A DNA stretch of 64,000 nt from Onchocerca volvulus (GCA_000499405.2 HG738140.1:928188-992187), one strand, 5' to 3'. Shown: positions 12,824-26,863, counted from the first letter of the stretch. Numbers and translations: made by a program. The notes: generated from the letters alone by a model not told the origin.

Positions 12824-14068
12824 TTAGTTAGCTTGATCTTTATGAAGAATATGCTGCGCAGATTCTTGTAGTACCAAATTTGAGTAAAGTAAATAATTAC
12901 TTTTTATGGAGGTATTAGAAGACGGAGATTTAGTATTGTTGAATACACCTGATTCATTTGAAGCATTTGATAATGAAGCTGCAGGATAGTCCAACAATAG
13001 TAACTTTTTATCATTTGCTTTCAATTCATCAAATGCCTCACTATCAAACTGATTTCTCATCATTTTTCCATCTGATAAGCTCCTCTGCAAATAATGATAC
13101 ATGTAAAGTGTATAGATTTCTTTTATAAATGAATAATTAACGAACTTTTCCTGCATATTCTGCAAGTTGCATACGAAATCCGAAATTTGGATTAGCACAA
13201 GGTCGTTTATTGACGATATATGCTAAAGCAGCAGCATAACTCATATCGCAAGCAACAATAAGATAAGCTGCAACAATACATACGCTACGGCTCACTCCAG
13301 CAACACAATGTACGAGTACTGATTCTGAAAATTAGCTTATTGTAATACTCAACAATATGTTGAAAATTCTTGATAAAAAGCATAACAAAAAACAAACATT
13401 TTTTTTTTCATCTTTTAATTAATCTAAAAAAAAGATATTGAATGAGTCATTGTCGTTGTAGCTTGCAATTTTAATTTACTTACTTTTTGCTAGGCGGGCA
13501 CGATGAATAAATGTAGCGGTTTCTGCGAAATGTTCATTAATATTTGCCTCAGGTAAATCGGCCATATGTATGCGTAAAATATTTAAATCCTTTAATGTAC
13601 CACCAACACGTCCGCTCAATTCATGAATCGAAACCACGTGAGTGATCTGACAATACATAAACCATTCTTAATGATATACTATCATACGCATAGAGTACTG
13701 CTTAACATTGATTTTTTCAAACCACAACTGATTTACTATATTTGCCTCCTGATATATTCGATGTGATATAACTGAGAATAAATAAACACAACATATTATC
13801 TAATTTGACTCACATTATCGTGCGTACCAAACAAAATAGTAATAGATGTAAAATCAAAGTTCGCGCAAAGTAATAATCGACGTAATAATGTATAATAAAA
13901 AATAACTGCATGGAATCAAGAATTAAAATGCAAATCACTGTATGACATATTAAATAATATCACATATAAGTGAAAGTAAAAGATAATAACCTGTTTTTCC
14001 TTTAGCTGTTCTACGTCATTCGCATCACGTAAACCACCCAAATATAGATAAGGAAGAATCTGCGTCAT
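12824..14068 (-). CDS. Dual-specificity protein phosphatase, DUSP15/DUSP22 type
   Basis: Cysteine-dependent phosphatase predicted to remove phosphate from Tyr and Ser/Thr in signalling proteins. Exons (minus strand): 14068-13991, 13646-13484, 13324-13146, 13084-12824, giving 226 aa in frame. The catalytic loop HCVAGVSRS has the nucleophile at about Cys87. The general acid is probably Asp56 in MADLPEA. The start (MTQILPYLYLGG) and the downstream CANPNFGF stretch match the DUSP15/22 (JSP1) subfamily. After the compact catalytic domain comes a C-terminal tail of about 85 residues rich in Ser and Asn, with no known domain. The start is the weakest point. Mammalian relatives begin MGNGM and are N-myristoylated; here the frame is open upstream to 14203, so an earlier Met or an unseen 5' exon could supply the N-terminus. 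The exon 3 donor (AAA|GTTCGT) is non-consensus but required by phase. Confidence 0.85.
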
Positions 14069-14950
14069 TCCATACCAACTTCGACTTCTCCATTCAAATA
14101 ACGTTTTCACAACCCGTTTTTCTTCTCTGTTTATTTGTCCGGCATCGTGCATCGAATATACCTTATATTTCCGAATATCACCTAAATATATACTAAGTAA
14201 CAATACGAATTCTTGCCGGAAAATCTATAATGTACCTCACAATCCTGAAAAAGGTTTTCCATAATTCCGAAATTCCGGCTTTTAAAAAGTGACGTGAACC
14301 TATTCAATTACTTGATGACTAATAAATAAATTCAATAATTTTGTTTAATGATTAATTTCTTATCTTCAGAAGTAAGAAAATTGTTCAACCTCACTCTTGT
14401 GATATCACAGTTATCAGTATATGAACTTAATTTGAATTCTCCTAATTTATTATCAATGATGAATGACGAAGTTCAAAGGTCAACAATATGCTAAACTGTG
14501 CTTTTTTTTTTATTGAGATGTCACATGAATTGCATATCACATCATTTTCTTGAGTTCCTCCCTGATTTTTATACATAAACGATTTTCTCATACACATTTT
14601 AGACAAGCAAGTTGCAATCACGAGAATAATTAATTAAGCATGCAATGTATGGTGATTTTTTTTTTTATAATATTTCCATGAGGTTTCAATTCATAAGTTG
14701 AATATTTTTTTATAATTTTGTTCTATAAGAGATTCAAGAAAATCTATAGCATGGAGAATTTTTTCTCAATTAATTTTGACAAATTAAAAATTTTCATGAT
14801 GGAAAAATTTATTTCATTAGAGATACATCAACAATAAAATGCAATAAGTCAGAAAAAAGATGGGAAATAAGGGGAAATGAATTGAAGTGAAACTATCAAA
14901 ATTGTAATCAATATGGATGGAACAGATGGCAAATTTTCTTCATTTTATTC
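14069..14950. other. Spacer between phosphatase and lect-2
   Basis: Open frame upstream of the chosen phosphatase start continues to 14203, so its 5' UTR or N-terminal exon may lie here. The rest is AT-rich, without recognisable coding or RNA features. At about 0.9 kb the gap is longer than the spacing usual inside nematode operons. Confidence 0.5.
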
Positions 14951-17900
14951 TTATTTCGGTGGAAAATCCGGCATGCGACATTGTTTTGCTGAGATCATTT
15001 CACTTATATCCACGACAACACCACGATAACGAACCTGTAATAACTCGAATGATATTTAATGATACCGTGAAATGTTTGAAATACAATTTCTTTCATTCAT
15101 TTAATCGCAATTTTAGCTGATTAAAGAGAAATTTAGTTTGATAAATATAAATAAAATTAAATAAATGAGTGAGACATAGTATAAAAAACATTATATTTAT
15201 CTTGAAAAAATAATCATACGTGATAAATACATTGTATTCAAAGTTGTAATTTATTAATTTTAAATTCAAATATGCGTTAACCTCCATAAATACAGAGTCC
15301 GGAGAATCTTCACAATCAAGACGGGTTGCAATTGGTTCACCTTGTGCAACACGTTGTGATCCTAATAATTGATCCCGATAACGTACATTGTATAGTACCA
15401 CTTCATAATCTGAAATTTAATTAATTAAAAGAAAAAATTGAAAGATTACAAAATTTTTACTTAAATTTGTAAGGTAAATTAAAAATTTACCGGCCCAATC
15501 ACCAGTACCAATAAGTACTACACCGTTATTGTCACAACCAGTATAAACACCCTGAATAGCATACAGACGAGTTCGTCCGACAATTTTAGCATCGATTGGT
15601 GAATAAATATCCGGAACACGCAATTCCTGAAACGGAAAGTTAAGATTAAAAAATAACTATAATTGAAATAGTTATGATTCATTCTTATTCGATCGATTAA
15701 ATTTTGATTAATTATAGTATGGAAAAAAATTTTAGAATGCAATAAATTCGGATATCAAATGAGAATTCTGAAAAAAAGCTGAAGTTTTTTGATTTCGGTG
15801 ATTTACATGCAATAGAATAGTTTTGAGCTGTTAAAAATTCAATTTATATTTTTCAAATATTTTAAAATTTTTTTGCAATAATCAGAAATGTTGATTTACA
15901 ATAAAACTACTTACCTCCTCATCGCCATCTTGTATTTTTGGGCATCTGATATCCCAACCACGTACTGAATTATATCGACTAAAGAAAGATATTGATAAAT
16001 TTAATATTTCAGTGGACATCTGATAAAAATTGGAAATATTTTTTTTCGATTTTGAAACATTGAATATCTTACAAACATTTTAAAATCAAAATATATTTGC
16101 AAAATTGAGTAAAAAATATATTAGTAAATCGAACTTATCATATTTGAATGGTTGTCCGAATAATTCATTTTTAGGATTTGATTCACAAATTTGACCAGTA
16201 CACATACCTATAAAATGTCTTTTTGTTTCAGATTTAATAAAAATTGATTTAAACTTATTTTTAGCTTCTTATATGAATCAATTCTATCAGACTTATCAAT
16301 TTATGTATATAAATCGAAATTGTTCGCATATTTTTCTCATAATAGCAATTCAAATTTTATTCTATCGAAATTACTGTTTCGTTATTCAAATATAAAAGAA
16401 GCATATAATTATTTTTATGGCAAATTTCCATCTAAAAATCACATTTCTAATTTTATTGTAGCATATTTTCCATATTTTATTGCAAAAAAAAAAAAAAAAA
16501 TATCGTCCATTTTCATTTTTTAGTAATAATTTAATCCAGAAACTTACAGTTCGAAAGATGAAACGTTGGATCGATCGGTCGTCCTTGTTTGAATAATTGC
16601 AATCTAACAAATGGTTCACCATCATCATCCGTGTAAATACAACGATGATCTTTCGCAATTCCAATTCGTTCACCTTTTTTCACACGTCCACCGAAAAATT
16701 CCAATGATATCGATGCGATCAGCACATGATATCCTTAAAATGAAGTATTCTTGGATTTGCGATGCTTGCAATTAATCAAATATAGCGAATTTTTGTTTTT
16801 TTTTTTTTTTTGTTTTCACCACGCATTATATATCTGGAATTCTCAAATATTTATAATCGTTGTGAAAATATGTTAACTAATCATTTTCTTTTTCATCCCC
16901 AAATTGTTTAATTATTTTAATCAGATTTCAGTTTTTTTTTAAAACTTTTTTCAGTTAGATTTCAATTTTGATGCTTTAAATGATTTAAATTATCAACAAT
17001 CTAATCAATACTAATTTTCCTTATTATAATTATTAAGCTATTTTATAAAATTTCTTTAATGAAAAATTTCTAATTTCTTGACGATAAGAAAAAAATCGCA
17101 GTGTTGTTTAAAAAAGTCATAAACAATAATTCAAATTTAATTTCAACTTCAATTTATATGCAAATATTTCGATTTGCGATTTAGCTTTTTTGAAAAAATC
17201 GATTTGCTGACCTTGCCATTGACCTATTCCCTCGATTCGCACACCGTCATTCGCACATTCGTAATTCATATGATTACCGAATGGTTTCCAGAAATAAATG
17301 TCACCATCAAACGGTGCATATACCTCACTTCGAGGTGAACATTTCACATCAACTGCTTCATGTAATAATCCATCACGTCTAAAATTAGCAAATCTTTTTC
17401 AATTGATAGAAGGAAAAAAAAAATTGATTCTTTTGATCGATTGATTGATCTTTTTGATCGATTGTAATTGACGAATCAAAGTTTTCAATGAAGAATAATA
17501 ATTGAGAAGACTAATCAAATGTATGCATTTTATACAAAAATATATGTTATTCTAAATAGCACATAATTTTATATTTACAAAAAAAAAAAGAGTAAAAAAT
17601 GAAATTCAAACGAATTTGTATTATATATAATCTTATTTTTTCGACAAAATTAGAAATTATTTCGAAATAACTTCATAATCTAGAATAATTTACTGAAAGA
17701 ATTAATTTATTTTTACAGAATAATTTTCATTTTCATATTTCTCTTCAATCCTTTTTCAGACAATTTCATACCTTTTATTTTTGAAGCCACCACAAAATTC
17801 GCCATCACATTTAATTAACTTGTTTGTTCCATCACTTTGACAAATATTTCCCATACATCCCAAACCATATGCTAAAAAATACATTGCTGTTATAGATATT

Positions 17901-18414
17901 TGACATAAATATTAATGTTTGCACTATTTCTATTTTTTTTTAATAAATTTTAATTGATAATCGAATAATCTGTTATCATATTTAAACAATTTGAATTTTT
18001 TTTTTTTTGTTATCAATTTTTTGAAAGATCCAATTTGAGTAATTATTCTATTATCAAATTGGTAAAGATAGTGGCAAAATTAGTCTAAAAAATTTTAAAT
18101 TACCACATTTTGGATCGATTAAATTAGGACAATTTTGAATTTAATCGATTAAAGATGACAATAGTTCAGCAAAGTGAAATTGAAATTTGAAACAAATTGA
18201 TTAATAATTTTTACAACGATGCTTTTTTTTTTTGTGTTTGCTAATAATATGACCGAATCCGATCTATAATATAATTGAAATATTGTTCATATATTTCTAA
18301 TTATCAGAAAAAAAAACTACTAATTATAAATATTACTAATTACTAATTAAATATCGAACCTTTTGTGAAAAGAGCAAACAATGCACAAATGTGTAATAGT
18401 GATAAGGTCGACAT
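14951..18414 (-). CDS. lect-2: Secreted LECT2-like protein with two M23-like domains
   Basis: Predicted secreted extracellular protein. In C. elegans, muscle-derived LECT-2 acts with SAX-7, MNR-1 and DMA-1 to pattern sensory dendrites. Exons (minus): 18414-18360, 17871-17772, 17378-17212, 16733-16548, 16207-16135, 15978-15915, 15626-15491, 15409-15282, 15034-14951, giving 330 aa in frame. Residues 1-18 (MSTLSLLHICALFALFTK) are a clear signal peptide. Two tandem LECT2/peptidase-M23-like units follow, each with a conserved Cys pattern. Domain 1 has HEAVDVKC, the Gly-rich VRIEGIGQWQG strand and HLSNC. Domain 2 has RGWDIRC, VVLIGTGDW and a final short exon. Domain 1 keeps the His-x3-Asp pair that binds zinc in this fold; domain 2 has lost the His. 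There are no membrane segments after the signal peptide. The orthology call rests on the two-domain layout and motifs recalled from the family, not on an alignment. Confidence 0.85.
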
Positions 18415-19464
18415 AATGATTATTTGGAGGTTATTGAATGCTGTTAAGATGCCTAACCGATGGTGATTGTTAATGATCGAATGATTAATTAGTGTCTTAT
18501 CACCTCAATCTCCTTGCTATGCGTCTATGATGATTATCATCAACTGACAAACATCTGTGGTTTTGCCAATCTTGCATCAGTCTACTTCTTCATATCAATA
18601 CATGCAGTTTGCAAGAATGAAAAAAAGTTTTTAAGAGCAAATATTGTAATTACAATCAGATTTTATTATCACAAATTATCAAATTTGAAATAAAGTTGAA
18701 ACATTTGAAAATGATTACATATAAAATATACAATCAAATCAATCGATAATTATATTGATCACATTATCTCATAAAACTATTCAATAATTATTTATTAAAC
18801 GTTTATTTTAATGCTTTTTTAAATAATTTTAAAAAAAAATTTGAAAACTTATGAAAACAAATATTATTTATTGATCGATTAAGTTATAAGGTATAACTTG
18901 TAAAGATAAAATATTCGAATCAAATAAGTATGATAAATTGATAAATTAGTCTTCAAAAGAGAATAAAATATTTATGAAATTCCAAATAGAGCATATAATT
19001 GAATATTTAATTAAAAAAAAAAAAAAAAAAGAATGAGTAATCTGAAACATTTTTCGAGACTTTATTTTCGAAATAATTCTTTTTCAATTAATAATTATCA
19101 TTGAAAGGATAAGGATTAAATTTAATCCATTATACCATTCTTTTTGACAATTTTTTTATAAATTTAACTTTATATTTCCATCAAATTAACATTTTTCATC
19201 TATTTCATCAATATATTTTAAATACAAATTTACAAACATATCATCAATTTTATCAATATATCATTACTACCCATCTCGAATAGAATTGATTAAATGAAAA
19301 AAAGATTCTAATTAAATTAACAATCATCGAATTGTTTCAGCAAATTTTACAAATAACAACAAATTTTTTATACTAATTATTTCTTTCTTATATAATTTTT
19401 TCTCATCAAATAAGAATAATTTATAAAATTCTCTAAGATTCAAAATGAATGATTATTATTAATT
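18415..19464. other. Intergenic region upstream of lect-2
   Basis: It should contain the lect-2 promoter and the 3' UTR of the castor-like gene. It is AT-rich with short A and T runs. I see no open frame or RNA gene of note. Confidence 0.5.
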
Positions 19465-21781
19465 TCACTGTGTGATATAATTCACTTGCAACTTATCAGT
19501 CTTATCATCATGCAACTTCATATGAAGTAATCCTTTCGTCTTGTTAACTGCTTTATAACCACATTTAGCACAACTATATAATAATTGTTGCTCCTTCTGT
19601 TTAGCAAGATGGTTAATTGACGGTCTGTAAAGATATTTTAATTAACAAGCGTAAGTATGACAATTTTGAAAATTTTCGAAAACTTTTGAAAACGAGGGAA
19701 AAAATTATCTAAAATTTTAGAAATAAAATTTTAAAAATACCAACAATTCTCTTAGCATCGTATTATCCATCAATTTTGCATCATTTTTAAAAATAGGAAA
19801 GTGATGAAAAAATTATGTTTACATACACATTTTTGAATTTGTACGAATAAAAATTAAACCAATTAATATTAAATTATGTCTATCGTATGTGATTGAAAAA
19901 TTGAAATTTATTTATAGCACTATAAAATTCGTTGCTAACATGTAATGGAAAGAATAAAATAAAGCAGAAAATTATCAATATTATAAATAAGGAAAAATAA
20001 CAAAGGACTGTTTAATCATTGCAATTTAATTTCAGATAAATTATAATCAATAATTGACATACCTAATTACAGCAGCTTTTGTTTCATCGGTGCAATCAAC
20101 AAATTTCAAAGGTTTCGTCATTGTTTGTTTACCGTTTTCAGTAGGAATAGAGCCAAGAAATGAGACTAATTCTTTTTGAAATTCCAAATATTTCGTCGTT
20201 TCATTCATTTGATCAGTTGATAGAGATTGAAAATTTGAACCGATCAATGAATAATGCTTTTGAATGTGACGTAAAAAGCGATCCGCTAAGCTAAATCCTT
20301 GTTCGCAAAAATTGCAATGATAATGAAGACGCTTTTTTAACTTGCAAAATGGTCGACTGCAAAATGCAACAATCATTTTTGATGATAAAATTGGATCCAT
20401 AATCGGTATAAACTGAAAAAAAAAGTATGAATGAAATAATTTAAATAAAAACAGAATTTTAATCCAAAAATAAATTGAAAAGAAATAATTTAATGATTAA
20501 TATTTTAGGAAAATTACAAATTGCATGCATTTATCATGTTATTAACAACAAATATATGAATCAAATGATTAATTATTGTTAAAATAACCTTTAGAAAATC
20601 TCATAATTTTCCAGAGAGGGCGAGAGATCAATAAAACAAATGAAATTTGTTGCAAAGAAGAAATAAACAAATGTAATATTTCAAAAACCTAATATAAATT
20701 GAAAAGTATTTAAAAAAAAAAAAAAAAAAAAAACCTGATTACTCACTTTTGGAATGAATAAATGTGGCTGAATTACATTAATTTTTTGATTTTCGACATT
20801 AACAGTAGATAAGCTGAAATTAACATATGGATGAAATTATATATGAATATATCATCCAAGAAAAAGTTTAAAAATGAATTGCTAAAATCATATTTAAATT
20901 TCATTTCAATAGTTACTAATAATTAATGATAAATTACCAAGTATTTGCTATGCTAGAGTTAATTGCATTCTCAATTTCAGCTCCGATTTCTGATAATTTT
21001 ATTGTAACATTTTGATTTGTTGAATCTTTTTTATGAGTCTGAAAAAGTATGAATAATCTTGAATTTCTTCTTTAATGGCATGCATTTTTTTTTTCTTTGT
21101 AAAGGAAACTTAAATCATTTTCTCATAAAATCGAAGTATTTTCTTTTGATATTAACGGATTGCTAACGAGAAAATGATATATTTGAAGAATATTGGAATC
21201 AATTTCATCATTTTCGATTCTTAAATCATAAATTTGTTACGTGAAATAATCGTTGAATTAAGTTGTACCTTGAAGAATTATCAAATTTTCAAAGATGCTT
21301 TAAATATTTTGTACATAGATAAAAAAGTGGAACAAACTTATCATCGAAATCGAAATACTAAAAATAATTCTTCCGTCAAATGCAAAAAAAAACAAAAAAT
21401 TTTGACATTTTGATAACAAATTAAATCAAAATTTGATAAAATTTACTGATTAAAAAATTAAACCCTTATTTTTTCATGTAAAATAAATTCATAATAAATC
21501 TATAGATTAAGAGATTATGAAATTTTATTAATTGGCCAAATTTATTTGCAACAGATATTCTGATTTTAACATTACATAGAAATTTGCAAAATTAATTCAA
21601 AATATAAATAATTTACCTTCCATGAATTTATTTTTTCAATTGATAAATTCTCTTCCAAATGTCTCTTTCGAGGAGTTTTCCTTCGTGATATATCGCTAAT
21701 TTGTTGTTGTTGTTGTTGTTTTTGTTGTTGTTGTTTTTGTTTTTCGTGAAGTCGAGAGCAAATTTCATCCAACTTTTTCAT
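19465..21781 (-). CDS. Castor/CASZ1-type zinc-finger protein
   Basis: Predicted nuclear DNA-binding factor. Exons (minus): 21781-21617, 21038-20938, 20813-20747, 20412-20063, 19624-19465, giving 280 aa in frame. The N-terminus ([15 protein letters not shown]) is followed by a Gln-rich tract and a basic patch (RRKTPRKRH) that could serve as a nuclear signal. The main finger starts near residue 129 as [16 protein letters not shown] and continues to HIQKH. This [12 protein letters not shown] arrangement is the hallmark of Drosophila castor and vertebrate CASZ1. A second C2H2-like finger ([21 protein letters not shown] region) lies near residues 248-268. CASZ1 proteins are far longer with many fingers, so this is a short form, either reduced or with further exons unseen. 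The start follows an acceptor by 7 nt, consistent with trans-splicing. Confidence 0.75.
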
Positions 21782-21800
21782 ATTTCTGCTAAAATATTAG
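21782..21800 (-). promoter_or_regulatory. Probable trans-splice acceptor for the castor-like gene
   Basis: Reading the minus strand, a TTTTAG acceptor ends 7 nt before the ATG at 21781. No upstream exon in a compatible phase was found: the small candidate at 21867-21902, starting MVSLNKKKE, ends in the wrong phase. A spliced-leader acceptor is the simplest reading. RNA data would be needed to confirm it. Confidence 0.45.
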
Positions 21801-23971
21801 ACTTGAAGAAAAGTCAATTTCAAATGGTTAGTCACAAAAAATATTGAATATTCACTTATTGGTTTCCAAGATATCTCCTTTTTCTTATTTAACGATACCA
21901 TATAAATCATTTTTGCTTTAACAAATAAAACCATTTAAAAAAAAGCAAAAAAATTGTTCCATTTAAATATCTTTTTTTTTTAAATTTATTTATTGATTTA
22001 TGCCAGTAAAAGTATGATGATGAAATATTAGTAGGAATTAGTAATTGATAATAATGATTTAATTTCCATGAATTCGTTTATTTCGATTCTTTTTTCATGA
22101 AAATTAAATACAAAATTACTGTTCTCACATCATCATCATTATTGCTATCATTAATAAGCCTATTATTCCGTGATAAATATATTTCTTAAATTATAATGCT
22201 ACAATATGGCATTATGGTTTCTGCTCAATAAAAAAGCGTGGACTATGAAAAAATTAAAAAATATGATTGTGATTTGATTAATCATTATTTTCTATTATTT
22301 TTTTCCGAAATCAAATCATTTTCAAAAGAAAAAGAAATTGATATAAATAAAATTATCAACAAAAATATAATTTTAGGCTTCTGAAATAAAATCATCCGAA
22401 AAATCAACAAATATAATTTTAAGGCTTCATTCTCTGCTACTTCGTTCCGTCTTATTTATTTTTGATCCATTTTTTTGATCTCTTTCGATTAATTTCAGTA
22501 ATTAACGCAATAAGATAATTATCATCGATTAATTAATATGTTTTATGAATAATATATCACAAAAAAAAAAAAAATTCACGATAATCGATCTTCTATTTGT
22601 TTATTCATGCATTAATTAAATTAAGTATTGATTAAATTCAACCAGGAATTAATTGTTATCGAATTTTTCATTTTTGATTTGAAAGTTAAGAGAAATGATT
22701 TAAAAAATTAATATAAAAATGTAAAATACACCAAGAAATATGATTCATGCAAAGTAGTAATATGCAAAAAGTATAAAGCAATAAAATAATGATGTAACTA
22801 ATTATCTTAGCATTTCTATTTGTTAAAATTCATTCACCGCTTGTGTAAGATGAAATTTAATTTGTTACATAAAAGTTAAAACTTCTGAAAAAAAAAGGAT
22901 GTGATTTACGGCAATGGAAATAATCATTTATTCAACTAGACAAAAATCTATAAAATTTCAACGATATTTTCCTATCAAAAATATCAATAATTCAACTATT
23001 TCTTATGTGTCTGTAGAAAAATATTTGCGCAATAAAAAAAAAAAGAAAGAAAGAAAAAAATGAAAATGTGAAAAATTCTTGCATTTTTGTTTTCTCATTT
23101 TGAACTAAAGTACATTATTTGATCAAATTATACAATTATTTGTGTCGCAGTATGAATTATTGATTTATATGTAAGATGTTTAAATTTATTTTTCTTAAAT
23201 TTATTTTTTTTTTTTAAGTGTAATTCATGAAACAAAGCTTTGTATATGCATGATAAGTATTTTTGGGAAGAACGAGAAAAAAAAACGAGAGAAATGAATA
23301 TGAATTTAAATTTCATTAATTATAATAATAAATATATAGTTTACTTACATACATTAATTAATTAATTCTTATATCGTAGATATAAAGATATTCGATATTT
23401 TAACCGAAAATCTGAAAAAAAAAATTTTTTTTCGAATAAATTCATCGATTAATTCATCCATTTCAATGTTTCATAATTTCAGTATTTCACACAAATTCAT
23501 TAAAAGAATCGCAAATTGCATTGTTTAAAAAAAAAGAAAAAAAAAATTGAAAAATATGCTAAATAATATATTATTGTATATCAAATGAGTGAAAAAAAAC
23601 TTTTTGTTAGTGGAAAAAATATAATACTTTCTAACGATAACTTATTAATATTTTGATAATTAATAATTATTAAGTAATCTGATAATATACCATAGTCGGA
23701 TTTAGGATAAGATCATAACAATAAATGATGCCTGGAAAATGTGAAAATAATTTGCGATTTTTTTTTTTTAAGAAATTTCCTCCTAAATTAATTAATTAAT
23801 TACTAAATGTTAAGAAGATATCATGAAAAAATTTCACACTTGTAATATTTGGAAGCATGAAGAAAGCATTAACGGACATCGAATTTTATGGTTTTAAAAT
23901 CAAATAAAATGTTTACAATTTCAATATAACCAAATGTTTGAAATAGTGTAAAATAATATTAGAAGAGATAT

Positions 23972-24041
<70 letters not shown>

Positions 24042-26863
24042 GAAAGGGTTAGATAATCGTTTTGAGTTTGCTTTTCGACTTTTTCAAACTTCCTCTTGCA
24101 TCGAACAAAACTATTATTAGAAATAAATAGATCACAGGGATAGTGTAATATGAAATCAACCAGCAGATAATAAATTTTGTTAGTTTTGATGTAAATTGCA
24201 TTTTTATTTCTCTCCATCTACGATATTGTAAAAATATTGCAAGTTTTTATAGCTAATTAAAATTAAATAATCTTCAGACGAATAATTATTCATAAAAATT
24301 AATAATTGCTATAAATAATTGATAGATATTATTTCTCTTTTATAAAATAATTCTAATCAAATAAATTAATTAATAATATATGATGAAAGAAAAAAGAAAA
24401 AAATAAACAAAATCCTAAAAAATCGAGCAATGATATCTGAATGAGTAAAATGATAATTATATTTGATAATGTTAAAATTTACGAAAATCCAATATAGTAA
24501 TTATAAAATGGATTATTTAAAATGATAATTGGTAGAAATTATAAATTATATTAATAAATATGATCGATGTCAAAAAAATTTATGAGATATCAGATATAAA
24601 AATGCTGTAATCAGTTAAAAATTCTACCAATATAAATGAAATAATTAAAGAAAAAAGATTAGTTTAATAGTTATTCGAAAGAAAGTAAAAATTATTTAAT
24701 CAAGCAATGCTATATATTTTTTGCATAATCCTACTTCAATATGTTTTTTGCATTTTTTAAAATATTCTTGAAATTATCAGTTTGAATAAAAATTTGATAG
24801 TTTAAATAGATCGCTTAAATGACATCTATCTTATCGATAAGCAACAAGTGACAATTCCTTCCAAGTTTGCGTCTCAAACTTCCGATAAAGTTTGCCATAA
24901 TTTGCAACACTTATCAATCAATTTCACTCGTGAAATAAATACAGTAATTTAAATATGATGTGAATATGAATCAGAATGCAATTTACAAAATTTATTTCAC
25001 AAAAGACATCGAATTTGGAAAATTTCGGACACATTTGTAAAATGTTTCAAATTTAAAAATGTCAATTGTAAGACATTTGATACAAATAACAAATAAACAA
25101 TGTTTTCACCGAATTTCGAAAATGATTAGTTTTAAATTGATGTATTACAAATTGCTAATATTCAGCATTTCATAATATAATCATTCAACAAATATTATTA
25201 CAGCTATCTATAAATTCTATCATATGTGCATCAATGCATATTTCTGAAAATTATATACAATATATCTAAGTGATAAAATGATATAATAGCAGATAAATAA
25301 TTTTGATGATTATAACTATTTCCCGAAAATATATTTATTCCACAAAAAAAAGAATAAAAAACAAAAAAATAAAAAATAAAAAAAAATGAAAAATGACTTA
25401 ATGAAATCTGATAAATTAAAAAAAAAACAAACATAAAATGTATGTATTTACTGGAAAGAGAAAAGTTGGATTATACTTTATCACTTGGAATTATCATTAA
25501 GCCGATTTTAAGCTCTGGAAGCTATCTAGCAATTTCTATATATCTGTTAACTTATGTCATGTTCTTCTTTTATGTTTGTTTTTTTGTATTTGTAGCTTTT
25601 TTTACTTTTCTTTGTTATATATTTCTTCATTTAATGCTTCGAAAAATCAATATGAGAAAGTTTCAATTTTAAAGATAAAGAGGAAACAAATGTAATGTTA
25701 TAATTTTGGAAGAAAAAAAAAAAACATTCGTGGAAAATATTTTCATGCTATGCTAATATCTCGTGTATATTGTATTGTATCCAGAGAGATAATTCATCAA
25801 AAAAGTGAAGTAAAATAGTCCAAACAATATGTAATTTATACAAATTTTCAATATTTTAAATTATTATCTGTCCCCATCTACGATTCATTGTGATCAATTT
25901 GTCAGATTCAAATAATATCAAGAAATTTCAAAGTCACAAACATGCCTTGCATTATAAATCAAAATTTATTGGACAAGAAGCAAATTACTTTTTATTTGCT
26001 AAAATTTTTTGATTTTTTTGACTTTTTTTGACCAAATTTTTTTTAACTAAAATTTTTTTATATGCCACAATTTTTTGGATTGTCCCTAATTATTTTGCTA
26101 AAATTTCGACATTCAAAAAAGCTCGAGGTTCATCATTCAAAAAATTCTTTCTTATTGTCCATTTTCAAAACTAATTAATACAGCCTGGAAATCCCGCCGA
26201 GTACCATTTTCATCTAATAAAAAACATAACACTTCGAAATTATAATTAACGATCATCAATTTATACAAATTTTGCATTACGAATCGAAATTTACTAGAAA
26301 AAAAATTGGATTACAATGGTTAGGAAAAGACAGAAAAAAAAAAAGAGATAAAGTCCAATTATATACGTTAATTAGTTCAAATGTAATAAAATTATAGGGA
26401 TCAAAATCTATTTTCAAACTTTTATTGGAATTACTACCATATTTGAATTTTTCTATTCTTTCCTAATATATTTATCCAATTTCAAAATTTTAGTGCTGAA
26501 AATTTTTATTCAGACGACTCATCTAAGGAGAAAAAAATATATATTATCTGTCTAGCTCCTGTAAATTTGTATAAAAATGCCGATTATCATATTATTTCCC
26601 CCAAAAATTTATACTGATTACGAAATTGCCAAATTTCAATATTATCAGCAAAATTTTCGAAAGATAAGAAGGGAAATTATTTTATGATGATTACTGACCG
26701 GATTGTTATTATCACAACATTGAAAATTTGAAAAACAGGTTTAAAACTAAAATGAATAGACAAATTTTGAAACAAAACTTACTAAAACCAAAAAAATGGT
26801 GAGGAATTAGGAAAAAAGTACTCAAGTGTTATCAATATATACAAGAATAACAGTACTCAAGTG
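21801..26863. other. Five-kilobase intergenic region, no gene recognised
   Basis: AT-rich spacer between the castor-like gene and the Nudix gene. It holds poly-A and poly-T runs, a long (GA)n array at 23975-24038 and short open frames with no domain (for example 25442-25672 on the plus strand, hydrophobic and T-driven). It is the largest gene-free stretch apart from 56002-60428 and may contain regulatory sequence for the castor-like gene. Confidence 0.5.
23975..24038. repeat. (GA)n microsatellite
   Basis: Uninterrupted GA dinucleotide array of 32 units. It lies roughly 2.2 kb upstream of the castor-like gene on its coding strand, where it reads (CT)n. Pure arrays of this kind are often length-polymorphic. 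Confidence 0.95.

Noticed and set aside
12824..21781. Operon of the three same-strand genes (castor-like, lect-2, phosphatase)
   Set aside because: Gaps of about 0.9-1.0 kb are larger than usual nematode operon spacing, and the functions are unrelated.
25442..25672. 76-codon open frame with membrane-like composition
   Set aside because: Hydrophobicity follows from TTT/TAT codons in T-rich DNA. No homologue is recognised and there are no supporting signals.
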